From Solimonas sp040066175 (GTDB lineage Bacteria > Pseudomonadota > Gammaproteobacteria > Nevskiales > Nevskiaceae): DNA of 64,000 nt. Position numbers and translations under genes: made by a program. Positions 1-7,417 of this stretch are shown here, piece by piece (positions within the stretch are counted from its first letter, which is position 1; each line of letters opens with the position of its first letter). The DNA lies in the NCBI RefSeq assembly GCF_040066175.1, contig NZ_JBEAAM010000005.1:1-64000 (forward strand), in the 5' to 3' direction. A model generated the notes under the pieces. It did not search any database, was not told the DNA's origin, and was given only the letters and a program-made list of their open reading frames with translations.

Positions 1-106
1 GGGCATCAACAACAAGATCAAGGTCATCAAGCGCATGGCCTACGGCTTCCGCGACGACCACTACTTCTTCCTCAAAATCCGCGCAGCGTTCCCCGGAATT
101 GGGTGA
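1..106 (+). CDS. ISL3-family transposase, C-terminal fragment (cut by window start)
   Basis: The first bases read in frame (from base 2) as about 34 residues ending in a TGA stop. They contain INNKIKVIKRMAYGFRD and end FPGIG, the typical C-terminus of ISL3-family DDE transposases. Only this tail is visible, so it cannot be told whether the element is intact. The reverse complement of the gene end and next bases (GGTTCTTCACCC...) resembles the terminal inverted repeats of ISL3 elements, which often overlap the transposase stop. If so, the IS ends near base 113. The next gene starts on the opposite strand 50 bases later. Confidence 0.75.
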   Translation, partial: GINNKIKVIKRMAYGFRDDHYFFLKIRAAFPGIG

Positions 107-157
107 AGAACCTAAAAATTGCTCAACCCGGCCGCCGCAGCGCCGCCATCGCAGGCA

Positions 158-2653
158 TCAGGGCGTGACCGGCGCCGCGCGTAGCAGGCCATCCGGCACC
201 ACCAGTCCTTTCGCACGCACCGCGGCGCTGGCGGCCTGGGTGCGCTCCCAGAACTGCAGGTACACCTCGGCGGAGTTGTACAGGTCACGCATCTGTTCGG
301 GCGTGCCTTCGAGGCGCAGTTCCTCGACGAAGTCCGCGGCCATGCCGTAGTGCGCGTTGCCGTCGATGTCCTCGTGCCAGTGGCGGCCGTTGCCGTCGGC
401 GTCGAAGGCGCCCGGCTGGTCGAAGACCACGCCGGCGACCGAGCGGAACTCCGGCAGCGCGTCGAACACCGGCCCGTCGAACAGCGTGAACGGATAGCGC
501 AGCGCCTTGCCGTCGGCGATCGTCGCGCGCGGCGCCATCTGCGGCGACATGCCGTTGGTGTCGGAGCCGAAACCGAAGCCGAACTCGTAGGGAGCACCGG
601 CCTCGTGCCACAGCGGCTTGATCGTGCGCCACAGGCTCGTGTAGTCCGCGGTGCTGTTGAGGCTGGGATAGACGATGCCGCCGCCGGCGAAGATGCGCCG
701 CGCCTGCCGCCACGACAGCCCGCTCCAGGCGTGTCCCGACACCAGGGGATAGTTCGGCGTCTGCGCGGCCGCCAGATCGAGCAACTGGTCCTTGAGTGCG
801 AAAGCCAGGTGGTCGATCTCGAAGATGAAGCCCAGCTCCATGATCTTGCCGTAGGTGTACAGGCCGATCGGCGTCAGCAGGCGGGCATTGCACTGCGGCG
901 CGGCCGGATAGCAGGCGGTCGCGCCGCCTGGCCGGCCGCCCTGGCCCAGATACGGGCACAGCGGCGGCGGCGGGCCGAGATTGGTCATCACCGCGCCCAC
1001 CGGGAACACGAAGCCGCCGCCGGCTTCGTCGGACTCCGCGGCCGGGCAGTCGTAGGTGGACCAGAACTCGCCGGTCGCGGCGCCGCTGGCTTCGAGGTGC
1101 GAGATCGCCTCCAGCTGCGCCGGCACGTCGAACTGCGCCATCGCCGCCAGCCGGTCGGCGCTGCCCAGGCCACCGGAGTTTTCCCGGGTGCCGAGGTTGA
1201 GGACCAGTCCGTCGAAGATGTCGCTGCCGCCGAAGGCATTGTCGAACTCGTGCACGGTGAACAGCCCACTGACACCCAGATCCTTGAGGCGCTGCAGCTG
1301 CGTGAGGATCTCGTTGCCCGCACCGGTCTCGGTCATCGCGCAGCCGTAGAGCTGGCCGCCGCCCGCCGGATCGCCGGTCTCCTCGAAGGCCTCCTGCGTG
1401 CTCAGCGGATTGAAGGTCACGCTGCAGTCGAGCAGATTCGAGACCTCGATGCCGAGCAGCACCGCGACCTTGCCCTGACCGATCACGCTGCGCGCCTGCG
1501 CCGGCGTCGTGACGATGCGGTACCAGCCGGCGCCGCGGCCGCCGTACTGCGCGTCGATGTAATCCTGCAGCGCATAGGCCGTGGCGATCTGCCGCCCGGC
1601 GTTGACCATCTCGTTGCAGTTGCGCAGTGGCGTGCCGGCGGCGTTGCGCTGGATCTCGCACAGCGTCTCGTTGTCCACCGCGTAGTTGAGGACCAGGCGC
1701 AGCCCGGCCTTCCAGGCGCGCTCCATCCATTTCCAGTACACCGCCTCGTGGGTGGTCGCGGTGCGCGACGGCCAGTCCGGGAAGTACGGCCAGCCGCGCG
1801 TGTCGTGGCCGTCGAAGTCGCCGGTGAACAGGCTGCCGATCAGATCGCGCATGCCGTTCGGGCCGTGCTGCGCGGCGCAGTCGGCGAGCGCGTGCGTGAC
1901 ACCGTACTTGTGGAAGGTCCAGCCCGGCTTGGCGCCGCCGAGGAAACTCGTCGAAGTGGCGTGCAGGTGGGAGTCGGCGAAGCCGAGCACGCGCCCGTCG
2001 CCGCGCGTGCCGCTGAAGGTCGAGCCGCGCACGTCGTCCTGCGCTTCAGGAAACGCCGCACAGCGCTGCAGCGGCAGCGGCGCGAACGAGACGTCAGCGG
2101 CTGCCGCGGCCTGCGCGTCGGTGGTCAACCGCTCGCCCGCGTCGAGGGCCAGATAGGACTGATCACCCTGCGCGCGCAGCGTGAAGACTGCATCGAGGTG
2201 GCCGGGATCGACGAAGGCGCGGTAGGCGGCGACCGCGGCCGCGTCCGGATCGACGTCCACGGCCGGCGCCGCCGGATACACGGTGGCGTCGCCGCGCCCG
2301 ACCACCGTCCATTCGGCCGCGGGCTCGGCATCGGCCAGCGCCAGCGACGTGACCGGCGCCGCGGCGGCGAGCAGCCGCGCATCGTGCCCGTAGAGCAGAT
2401 AGGTGCCGAGCGCGGACGGCTTCAGGAAGAAGGCTTCGGCATCGTCGGGGCGTGCCGCGGTCGCGGCGTAGGTGTCGCCGCTGCGCGCCACATAACGGCC
2501 GCCGGGACCGACGCGCAGCGCCCAGCACTGGTTGGCGAAGGCATAGCGCGTGGTCGGCGTGATCCCCGCGCCGTCGCGGTCGCGGTTGCGATCGCGATCC
2601 GCACAGGCCGCGAGCGCGCAGGCCGCGGCGACCACGACGAGCAGGTGACGCAT
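158..2653 (-). CDS. Amidohydrolase-like (membrane dipeptidase M19-type) lipoprotein
   Basis: An 831-residue protein with a lipoprotein signal (LAAC, cysteine 17) followed by an Arg/Asp repeat (DRDRNRDRD), so it is probably lipid-anchored in the periplasm or outer membrane. After about 200 residues of poorly defined N-terminal region comes DSHLH at 227-231, a metal-binding HxH-type motif. Later motifs are GIEVSN, SGHAW and GFGSDTNG. Their order and spacing resemble the metal ligands of M19 renal-dipeptidase-like amidohydrolases, but the protein is about twice the usual length. The substrate cannot be deduced. It is a single gene, divergent from the truncated haemoglobin gene and separated from it by about 180 bp. 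The amidohydrolase fold assignment is moderately secure; the peptidase role is inference. Confidence 0.7.
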   Translation of the reverse strand: MRHLLVVVAAACALAACADRDRNRDRDGAGITPTTRYAFANQCWALRVGPGGRYVARSGDTYAATAARPDDAEAFFLKPSALGTYLLYGHDARLLAAAAPVTSLALADAEPAAEWTVVGRGDATVYPAAPAVDVDPDAAAVAAYRAFVDPGHLDAVFTLRAQGDQSYLALDAGERLTTDAQAAAAADVSFAPLPLQRCAAFPEAQDDVRGSTFSGTRGDGRVLGFADSHLHATSTSFLGGAKPGWTFHKYGVTHALADCAAQHGPNGMRDLIGSLFTGDFDGHDTRGWPYFPDWPSRTATTHEAVYWKWMERAWKAGLRLVLNYAVDNETLCEIQRNAAGTPLRNCNEMVNAGRQIATAYALQDYIDAQYGGRGAGWYRIVTTPAQARSVIGQGKVAVLLGIEVSNLLDCSVTFNPLSTQEAFEETGDPAGGGQLYGCAMTETGAGNEILTQLQRLKDLGVSGLFTVHEFDNAFGGSDIFDGLVLNLGTRENSGGLGSADRLAAMAQFDVPAQLEAISHLEASGAATGEFWSTYDCPAAESDEAGGGFVFPVGAVMTNLGPPPPLCPYLGQGGRPGGATACYPAAPQCNARLLTPIGLYTYGKIMELGFIFEIDHLAFALKDQLLDLAAAQTPNYPLVSGHAWSGLSWRQARRIFAGGGIVYPSLNSTADYTSLWRTIKPLWHEAGAPYEFGFGFGSDTNGMSPQMAPRATIADGKALRYPFTLFDGPVFDALPEFRSVAGVVFDQPGAFDADGNGRHWHEDIDGNAHYGMAADFVEELRLEGTPEQMRDLYNSAEVYLQFWERTQAASAAVRAKGLVVPDGLLRAAPVTP

Positions 2654-2831
2654 GGCGACGCTCCGGATGGGTCGGCGGCCCGGCCGGATGGCGGACCGCA
2701 GTCAACAGTGTACGCAGGTGGCCGTTGCTGCGGCTCGGCGGGCGCCGCGCGGCCGACAATGATCCGGGTCAAGGCGGCACGCGGGGCGATCGCCAGAATC
2801 GGGCCGCGGACCTGCTCTGCGCTGCCCCGAC

Positions 2832-3233
2832 ATGGAATCACCGCTCACTCCCTACCAACTGATCGGCGGCGACGCCGGCGTGCGCGCGCTTGCCGACGCC
2901 TTCTACGACGCGATGGACCGTCTGCCGGAAGCGGCGACGATCCGCGCGATGCACCAGGACGATCTCGGGCCGATGAAGCTCAAGCTCTACGAGTTCCTGT
3001 CCGGCTGGTTCGGCGGACCGCGGCTGTACTTCGAGAAGTACGGCAGCGTCTGCATGCACGGACCGCACAGCCCCTACGCGATCGGTCCGGCGGAACGCGA
3101 CCAGTGGCTGCTGTGCATGAAGCACGCGCTCGACGATGTCGGCGCCAGCGAGGCGCTGCGCGCGCTGCTGCGCGTGCCGATGTACCGCTTCGCCGACGCG
3201 CTGCGCAATCGCGAGACCGCCGCGACCGGCTGA
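2832..3233 (+). CDS. Group II truncated haemoglobin
   Basis: A 133-residue globin of the 2-on-2 group II (TrHbO/YjbI-like) family, which binds haem and O2 or NO in the cytoplasm. The sequence starts with the family pattern PYQLIGGDAGVRALADAFYD. It continues with the FLSGWFGGP stretch, the proximal-histidine region GPHSPYAIG (His79 by family alignment) and the conserved Trp in ERDQWLLCM. Length is normal. ATG 2832 is used; no strong Shine-Dalgarno is visible. The gene sits alone between divergent and convergent neighbours, so context does not specify which ligand or stress it serves. In related bacteria these proteins are linked to oxygen or nitric oxide handling. Confidence 0.9.
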   Translation: MESPLTPYQLIGGDAGVRALADAFYDAMDRLPEAATIRAMHQDDLGPMKLKLYEFLSGWFGGPRLYFEKYGSVCMHGPHSPYAIGPAERDQWLLCMKHALDDVGASEALRALLRVPMYRFADALRNRETAATG

Positions 3234-3253
3234 ACGCGCGGCGGCGCCGCGGA

Positions 3254-3898
3254 TCAGTCCGGCGCCTTCGACGCGTCGAACGCGCCGACGTTCGTCGCGA
3301 AGGTCCAGTGATAGCCGTCCGGGTCCTTGAAGATGGCGGTGCGGTCGCCCCAGAACTGGTCCGCCGGCCCCTGCAGCATGGCCGCGCCGGCGTCCTGCGC
3401 GCGCTCGGCGTGTGCATCGACGTCCGGGACATAGACGTAGAGCGACAGGCTGTCCGGTGCGCCGCTGACGGCCGGCGCCTGCATCTGATCGGACATGCCC
3501 TGGGGCGCGAACATGATGCAGGCATCGCCCAGGCGCATGCCGGCATGTGTGACGCGGCCGTCGGCGTCGCGCATCACCATGCCCTCGACCTCGAAGCCGA
3601 AGGCGTCGCGGTAGAACTCCAGGCTCAGCGAGGCATCGCGCACGGTCAGGTACGGCGCCAGCGCCGGCCAGTCGCGTCCCTGCGGACGGCCGTCCTTCTT
3701 CTTCGCCGGACGGGCCTTGGCGGCGGCCCTGGCGGCCCTGGCGGACCTGGCGGACCTGGCGGCCTTGATGGACTTGGCGGGCCTCCGGGCTGCGGCGGCC
3801 TTCTTCGCCACCTTCTTCGGCATCGCCTTGGCCCTGGCGCTCGGTTTCTTCGGCGCCGCTGATTTTGCCTTCACCTTCTTCGCCTTTCTGACTGCCAT
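3254..3898 (-). CDS. VOC (glyoxalase/PhnB-like) protein with Lys/Ala/Arg-rich N-terminal tail
   Basis: A 214-residue protein in two parts. Residues 1 to about 75 are almost entirely Lys, Ala, Arg and Pro, with KKVAKKAAAARRPAK-like segments that resemble histone-H1/AlgP-type DNA-binding tails. Residues about 78-205 form a single-subunit VOC domain of the PhnB/glyoxalase type, with PYLTVRDASLSLEFYRDAFG at the start, the central FAPQGMSDQ, and DPDGYHW at the end. The VOC half alone would be a generic dioxygenase, lyase or antibiotic-binding fold with no assignable substrate. The tail is encoded by short direct repeats and could bind nucleic acid or just be low-complexity expansion. The gene is convergent with the haemoglobin gene (20 bp apart). 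Confidence 0.75.
   Translation of the reverse strand: MAVRKAKKVKAKSAAPKKPSARAKAMPKKVAKKAAAARRPAKSIKAARSARSARAARAAAKARPAKKKDGRPQGRDWPALAPYLTVRDASLSLEFYRDAFGFEVEGMVMRDADGRVTHAGMRLGDACIMFAPQGMSDQMQAPAVSGAPDSLSLYVYVPDVDAHAERAQDAGAAMLQGPADQFWGDRTAIFKDPDGYHWTFATNVGAFDASKAPD
3713..3790. repeat. Short tandem repeat (about 9 bp unit) inside the VOC gene
   Basis: Imperfect tandem copies of a 9 bp unit of the form GGCGGACCT/GGCGGCCCT run through this stretch. They encode Ala/Arg-rich residues of the basic tail. The array explains the low-complexity protein segment and could vary in copy number. Confidence 0.7.
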
Positions 3899-4014
3899 GC
3901 CCGATCTCCTCGTCCGAGACCGGCCGGAGCATAGCGCGGCCTGCCTGGACGAACTACCGCAGCCCGGCGTCGCGCCGGCGTAAGCTGGCGACCGGTTCCT
4001 CCAGACAACTGCAC

Positions 4015-4497
4015 ATGCCTTCCTTCGACATCGTCTCCAAGGTGGACAAGCACGAGCTCAGCAATGCGGTCGATCAGGCGCGCCGCGAACTCGGCAACCG
4101 TTTCGATTTCCGCGGCGTCGATGCCGCCTTCGAGCTCGACGATTCGGTGATCACGCTCAGTGCGCCCAACGATTTCCAGCTCAAGCAGATGCAGGACATC
4201 CTGCATCCGCGCCTGGCCGCGCGCGGCATCGACCTGCGCTGCCTCGACGCCGCCGAGCCGGAAATCAACCTGTCGCGCGCCCGGCAGAAGATCACCGTCA
4301 AGCAGGGCATCGAGCAGGCGGTCGCGAAGAAGATCATCACGAAGATCAAGGAGTCCAAGCTCAAGGTCGAGGCGCAGATCCACGGCGACAAGCTCAAAGT
4401 CTCCGGCAAGAAGCGCGACGACCTGCAGGCGGCGATCGCGCTGCTGCGCAAGGCGGATGTCGAAGTGCCGCTGCAGTTCGAGAACTTCCGCGACTGA
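4015..4497 (+). CDS. yajQ: YajQ family cyclic-di-GMP/nucleotide-binding protein
   Basis: A 160-residue protein matching YajQ over its full length. It opens with the family signature MPSFDIVSKVD and has the N-terminal NRFDFRG region, the INLSRARQKITVKQGI segment and the KKIITKIKESKLKVEAQI helix-strand, ending in PLQFENFRD. YajQ proteins consist of two ferredoxin-like halves. In Xanthomonas and Pseudomonas they bind cyclic di-GMP and act with a transcription factor; in E. coli YajQ binds nucleotides. It is followed after 6 bp by the LigB-like dioxygenase gene in the same direction, so the two may be cotranscribed. The start ATG is the only sensible one for the family N-terminus. Confidence 0.96.
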   Translation: MPSFDIVSKVDKHELSNAVDQARRELGNRFDFRGVDAAFELDDSVITLSAPNDFQLKQMQDILHPRLAARGIDLRCLDAAEPEINLSRARQKITVKQGIEQAVAKKIITKIKESKLKVEAQIHGDKLKVSGKKRDDLQAAIALLRKADVEVPLQFENFRD

Positions 4498-4503
4498 CCG
4501 GCG

Positions 4504-5298
4504 ATGCGCCAGCCGAGCTTCTTCATCTCGCATGGCGGCGGTCCCTGCTTCTTCATGGACTGGGATCCGCCGGACACCTGGACGCGGCTGGGCGATTCGC
4601 TGCGCGCGCTGCCGCGGCAGCTGCCCGCGCGGCCGCGCGCGGTGCTGGTGATCTCCGCGCACTGGGAAGCGCCGGCCTTCACGGTGACGACGCAGTCGCG
4701 GCCGCCGCTGCTGTTCGACTACTACGGCTTTCCCGAGCACACCTACCGGCTCACGTATCCGGCGCCCGGCGATCCGGCGCTGGCGCAGCGGATCATCGAA
4801 CGGCTGGACGCTGCCGGCCTGCCGGCGCACGGTGACGCGACGCGCGGCTACGACCACGGCCTGTTCGTGCCGTTCAAGCTGATCTTTCCCGACGCCGACG
4901 TGCCGATGGTGCAGCTGTCGCTGCGTGCCGGACTCGATCCCGCCGCGCACCTGGCCTGCGGCCGCGCGCTCGCGGCCCTGCGCGACGAGGGTGTGCTGAT
5001 CGTCGGCAGCGGCTACAGCTATCACAACCTGCGCGTGTTCGGACCCGCCGCGCACGACGCCGCGACACGCTTCGACGCCTGGCTGCAGGACAGTCTGTGC
5101 GCGCATGCGGGCACGGAACGGGAAACACGCCTCCTGCACTGGGAAACCGCGCCGGCCGCGCGTCAGGCGCATCCGCGCGAAGAACACCTGCTGCCGCTGA
5201 TGGTCGCCGCCGCCGCGGCCGGCGACGAGCCGGGCCGCTGCGTCTTCAGCGAGCCGGTGATGGGCGTGCTGACCTCGGCGTTCCGTTTCGGCACCTGA
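4504..5298 (+). CDS. Class III extradiol ring-cleavage dioxygenase, LigB/YgiD (4,5-DOPA dioxygenase) family
   Basis: A 264-residue protein of the DODA/YgiD family, non-haem metal enzymes that open catechol rings or act on DOPA-like substrates. It begins QPSFFISHGGGP, whose His is a metal ligand. It then has VISAHWEA with the second His, the FDYYGFP segment typical of the family, and TRGYDHGLFVPFKLIFPD, where the conserved His binds metal. The C-terminal REEHLLPLMVAAAAAG carries the final conserved His. Length is normal. It starts 6 bp after yajQ and is convergent with the phosphodiesterase-family lipoprotein gene. The natural substrate is unknown; many members are annotated only as dioxygenases. 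Confidence 0.9.
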   Translation: MRQPSFFISHGGGPCFFMDWDPPDTWTRLGDSLRALPRQLPARPRAVLVISAHWEAPAFTVTTQSRPPLLFDYYGFPEHTYRLTYPAPGDPALAQRIIERLDAAGLPAHGDATRGYDHGLFVPFKLIFPDADVPMVQLSLRAGLDPAAHLACGRALAALRDEGVLIVGSGYSYHNLRVFGPAAHDAATRFDAWLQDSLCAHAGTERETRLLHWETAPAARQAHPREEHLLPLMVAAAAAGDEPGRCVFSEPVMGVLTSAFRFGT

Positions 5299-5300
5299 TC

Positions 5301-6404
5301 TCAGGGCGTGAACGGTGCTGCGGAATAGCAGCTCGGGATCGCGCGCTCCTCGTAATCCGGCGCGCCGGCCACGCCGAGCGGCTGGCCTGCGAGCTGCCAG
5401 TCCGGATCGATCGGGATGCCGAGATGGAACAGCGCGGTGGCCGCGATATCGACCAGCTTCGCACCGCGCGTATCGGCGGGCGGCAGGCCGTTGTTCTCTG
5501 CCGGCGGCAGGTCGGCCAGGCGCGTGACCGGCGTACCGGGCAGCGGCCGCGCCGCGGGGCCGGCGACGATCAGGAACGTGCGGCGGTCCTGCGCGACATC
5601 GAAGCCGTGCTGGTTGAACACCAGCCCGCCGCCGCCGTGGTCCGGCGACACCAGGATCAGCCAGTTCTCCAGCGCGTAGCGCGGACGCGCACGCAGGGCG
5701 GCGAGGATGTCGCCGATGTAGCCGTCGATGCGCTCGATCTCGGCCAGGTACTCGGCGTTGAGTCCCCGCAGCAGGCAGTTGCCATCCACGGCACCGGACG
5801 GCTTCGGGCAGAAACCGCCGGGCGGCGACGACGGCGCGGTGCCGTGACCGGCGTGGTCGATGTCGTCGAACTGCACGAACACGGCATCCGGGTCACCGTC
5901 GCGCAGCAGATCGACGACCGCGTCGCGCACGCCCGCATCGCTGTCGCGCGTGATCACCGCGTCCACGCCGCCGCAGTCGTCGGCGCGCTCGTCGGCGCAG
6001 AGGATCTCGTCGTTGATCGGCGCCCAGTGCACCACCGATGCAGTGCGCAGGGCCGGCCGTGCCTGCTCGGCGCGCGCGAGGAAATGCGGGTAGGCGTCGA
6101 AGTTCGAATTGGCCCAGCTGACGTCGTTGTCCACCACCTTGTGCCGGTCGCACCAAACGCCGCTGAGCATCGACGCCCAGCCCGGTCCGGACAGCGAGAC
6201 ATCGCCGGCGATCGCGTCGAGATCGGTGAAGCCTTCGGCACGCAGCGCGTCGAGGTGCGGCGCCTGCGCCAGCTCGATGCCTTCGCTGCGCGTGCCGTCG
6301 AGCCCCAGGATCAGCACGCGCCCGCTCGCGGGCGCAGCCGGCCCCGCATGGTCGGCGCCGCAGGCCACGAGTGCCAGCGCCAGCAGCAGGCCCGCGCCGC
6401 GCAA
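5301..6404 (-). CDS. Alkaline phosphatase/type I phosphodiesterase family lipoprotein
   Basis: A 367-residue lipoprotein starting at a TTG. This start is chosen because a clean GGAGG lies 9 bases upstream, inside the end of the preceding glutaredoxin-like gene, and because it puts the lipobox LVAC at residues 12-15. The mature part belongs to the alkaline phosphatase superfamily (nucleotide pyrophosphatase/phosphodiesterase type). It has LILGLDGTRSEG with the nucleophile Thr/Ser, a DDIDHAGHG metal-ligand segment and SPDHGGGG near the C-terminus. It probably hydrolyses phosphoesters or nucleotides in the periplasm. The longer reading frame upstream of the TTG is an overlap with the neighbour, not part of the protein. 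The genes are probably translationally coupled. Confidence 0.82.
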   Translation of the reverse strand: MRGAGLLLALALVACGADHAGPAAPASGRVLILGLDGTRSEGIELAQAPHLDALRAEGFTDLDAIAGDVSLSGPGWASMLSGVWCDRHKVVDNDVSWANSNFDAYPHFLARAEQARPALRTASVVHWAPINDEILCADERADDCGGVDAVITRDSDAGVRDAVVDLLRDGDPDAVFVQFDDIDHAGHGTAPSSPPGGFCPKPSGAVDGNCLLRGLNAEYLAEIERIDGYIGDILAALRARPRYALENWLILVSPDHGGGGLVFNQHGFDVAQDRRTFLIVAGPAARPLPGTPVTRLADLPPAENNGLPPADTRGAKLVDIAATALFHLGIPIDPDWQLAGQPLGVAGAPDYEERAIPSCYSAAPFTP

Positions 6405-6409
6405 GGCGT

Positions 6410-6778
6410 TCAGCCTCCGAGCAGCTTCTTGAGCTCGCCGGATGCCAGCAGCTTTTCCAGATCGTCGGCACCGCCGATCAGCTGGCGCTTGACGAAGACC
6501 ATCGGGAAGGTCGGCCAGCCGGTCCACATCTTCAGCGCGTTGCGCCGCCGCCAGTTGTTGAAGTAGCTGCCGTATTCGAGGTAGTGATGCTGCAGTCCGG
6601 CGGCGTCGAGCAGCTTGCGCGCACGTTTGGGATTCGGGTTCTGTGCCATGCCGACGACGACGATGTCGTGCTGATCGACCGCCTTGGCGACCTCCTCGAC
6701 GATGTCGCGGTGATGACGGGCGATCACGTCGCGGATCGAGGGATGGATGCGGGCTTCGTCGAGTATCTGGCGTGGCAT
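6410..6778 (-). CDS. Glutaredoxin-like protein lacking the catalytic cysteine
   Basis: A 122-residue protein (from ATG 6778) with a recognisable glutaredoxin-fold layout. An N-terminal helix (EEVAKAVDQHD) is followed by a strand (IVVVGMAQ) and NPNPKRARKLLDAAGL where a glutaredoxin has its CxxC/CGFS helix. Then come WTGWPTFPMVFVKRQLIGG, with the cis-Pro TFP and the GG motif of glutathione binding, and DDLEKLLASGEL. The expected active-site cysteine is replaced (GMAQNPNPK) and the protein contains no cysteine at all, so it cannot act as a thiol oxidoreductase in the usual way. It may serve as a binding or structural relative. It is coupled to the downstream lipoprotein gene, whose ribosome site lies in its last codons. 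Confidence 0.75.
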   Translation of the reverse strand: MPRQILDEARIHPSIRDVIARHHRDIVEEVAKAVDQHDIVVVGMAQNPNPKRARKLLDAAGLQHHYLEYGSYFNNWRRRNALKMWTGWPTFPMVFVKRQLIGGADDLEKLLASGELKKLLGG

Positions 6779-6992
6779 GGAGGTCCCCGGACTGGAATTC
6801 TGGTGCGGCAGTATCGGCCGCACCCCCGCGCCGCGCAACGCGCGCTTGCCGTCGCGCGCCCGAAGCGCGGCCTCGGGATGCCGGCCTGCCGTCCGGCGTC
6901 TCGTTTGCCCCGTTCAGGCGCGGGCCAGCCGCGCCGGCGCCCAATGTCCCTGTTCAATGACGGCCGGAGTCTGGCCGGCACGGAGGTCCGCG

Positions 6993-7409
6993 ATGGCGGG
7001 GCGCACGACGACATCTCAACAGTTCCGCATCGGCGACATCCCCGATGCGGCGGCCGCCCGTGCGCAGCAGTACGCGATCCGCGAAAACTACACGCGCCTG
7101 ATCGCCCGCTTCTCGCCCGCCGCCGAGCGCGACAGCGAGGAAGCGCGCTTCGCCCATCGCCGCTACGCCAAGATCATGGTCATGGACAGCGGTCATCACC
7201 TGCGCGCGGCACTGAGCCTGCTGCACGCCGGCCAGCCGCTGACCGCGGCGGAAGTCGCCGCGATCGTCGTCGGCGCCGAACGCGGACAGGTCGATCCTGC
7301 CGAAGTGCGAACCCTGCTCGCGCATCCCGAGCGTCTGCCGGCGCCGGACACCGCCACCGAGATCCGCGCCTATCTGCTGGAATCGGGCAATCGCGATCTC
7401 GCCGGCTGA
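6993..7409 (+). CDS. Conserved-looking hypothetical protein (138 aa)
   Basis: A 138-residue soluble protein from ATG 6993, a start supported by GGAGG about 5-9 bases upstream. I do not recognise a family. It is mostly helical in appearance: AAAARAQQYAIRENYTRLIARF, then AAERDSEEARFAHRRYAKIMVMD, then HHLRAALSLLHAG, and a C-terminal AEVRTLLAHPERLPAPDTATEIRAYL. There are no cysteines, no signal peptide and no membrane segment. The gene is divergent from the glutaredoxin-like gene and convergent with the alpha/beta hydrolase gene (8 bp apart). Confidence 0.65.
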   Translation: MAGRTTTSQQFRIGDIPDAAAARAQQYAIRENYTRLIARFSPAAERDSEEARFAHRRYAKIMVMDSGHHLRAALSLLHAGQPLTAAEVAAIVVGAERGQVDPAEVRTLLAHPERLPAPDTATEIRAYLLESGNRDLAG

Positions 7410-7417
7410 AGGTCGGC

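Noticed and set aside
3713..3790. CRISPR-like array
   Set aside because: The units are 9 bp, in frame, contiguous without spacers and inside a coding gene, so this is a coding tandem repeat.
350..3862. A 1170-codon open frame on the plus strand opposite the amidohydrolase gene
   Set aside because: It is the antisense shadow of a GC-rich gene: Arg/Ala/Gly/Val-rich throughout, no domain, and it crosses the real haemoglobin and VOC genes in the wrong frames.
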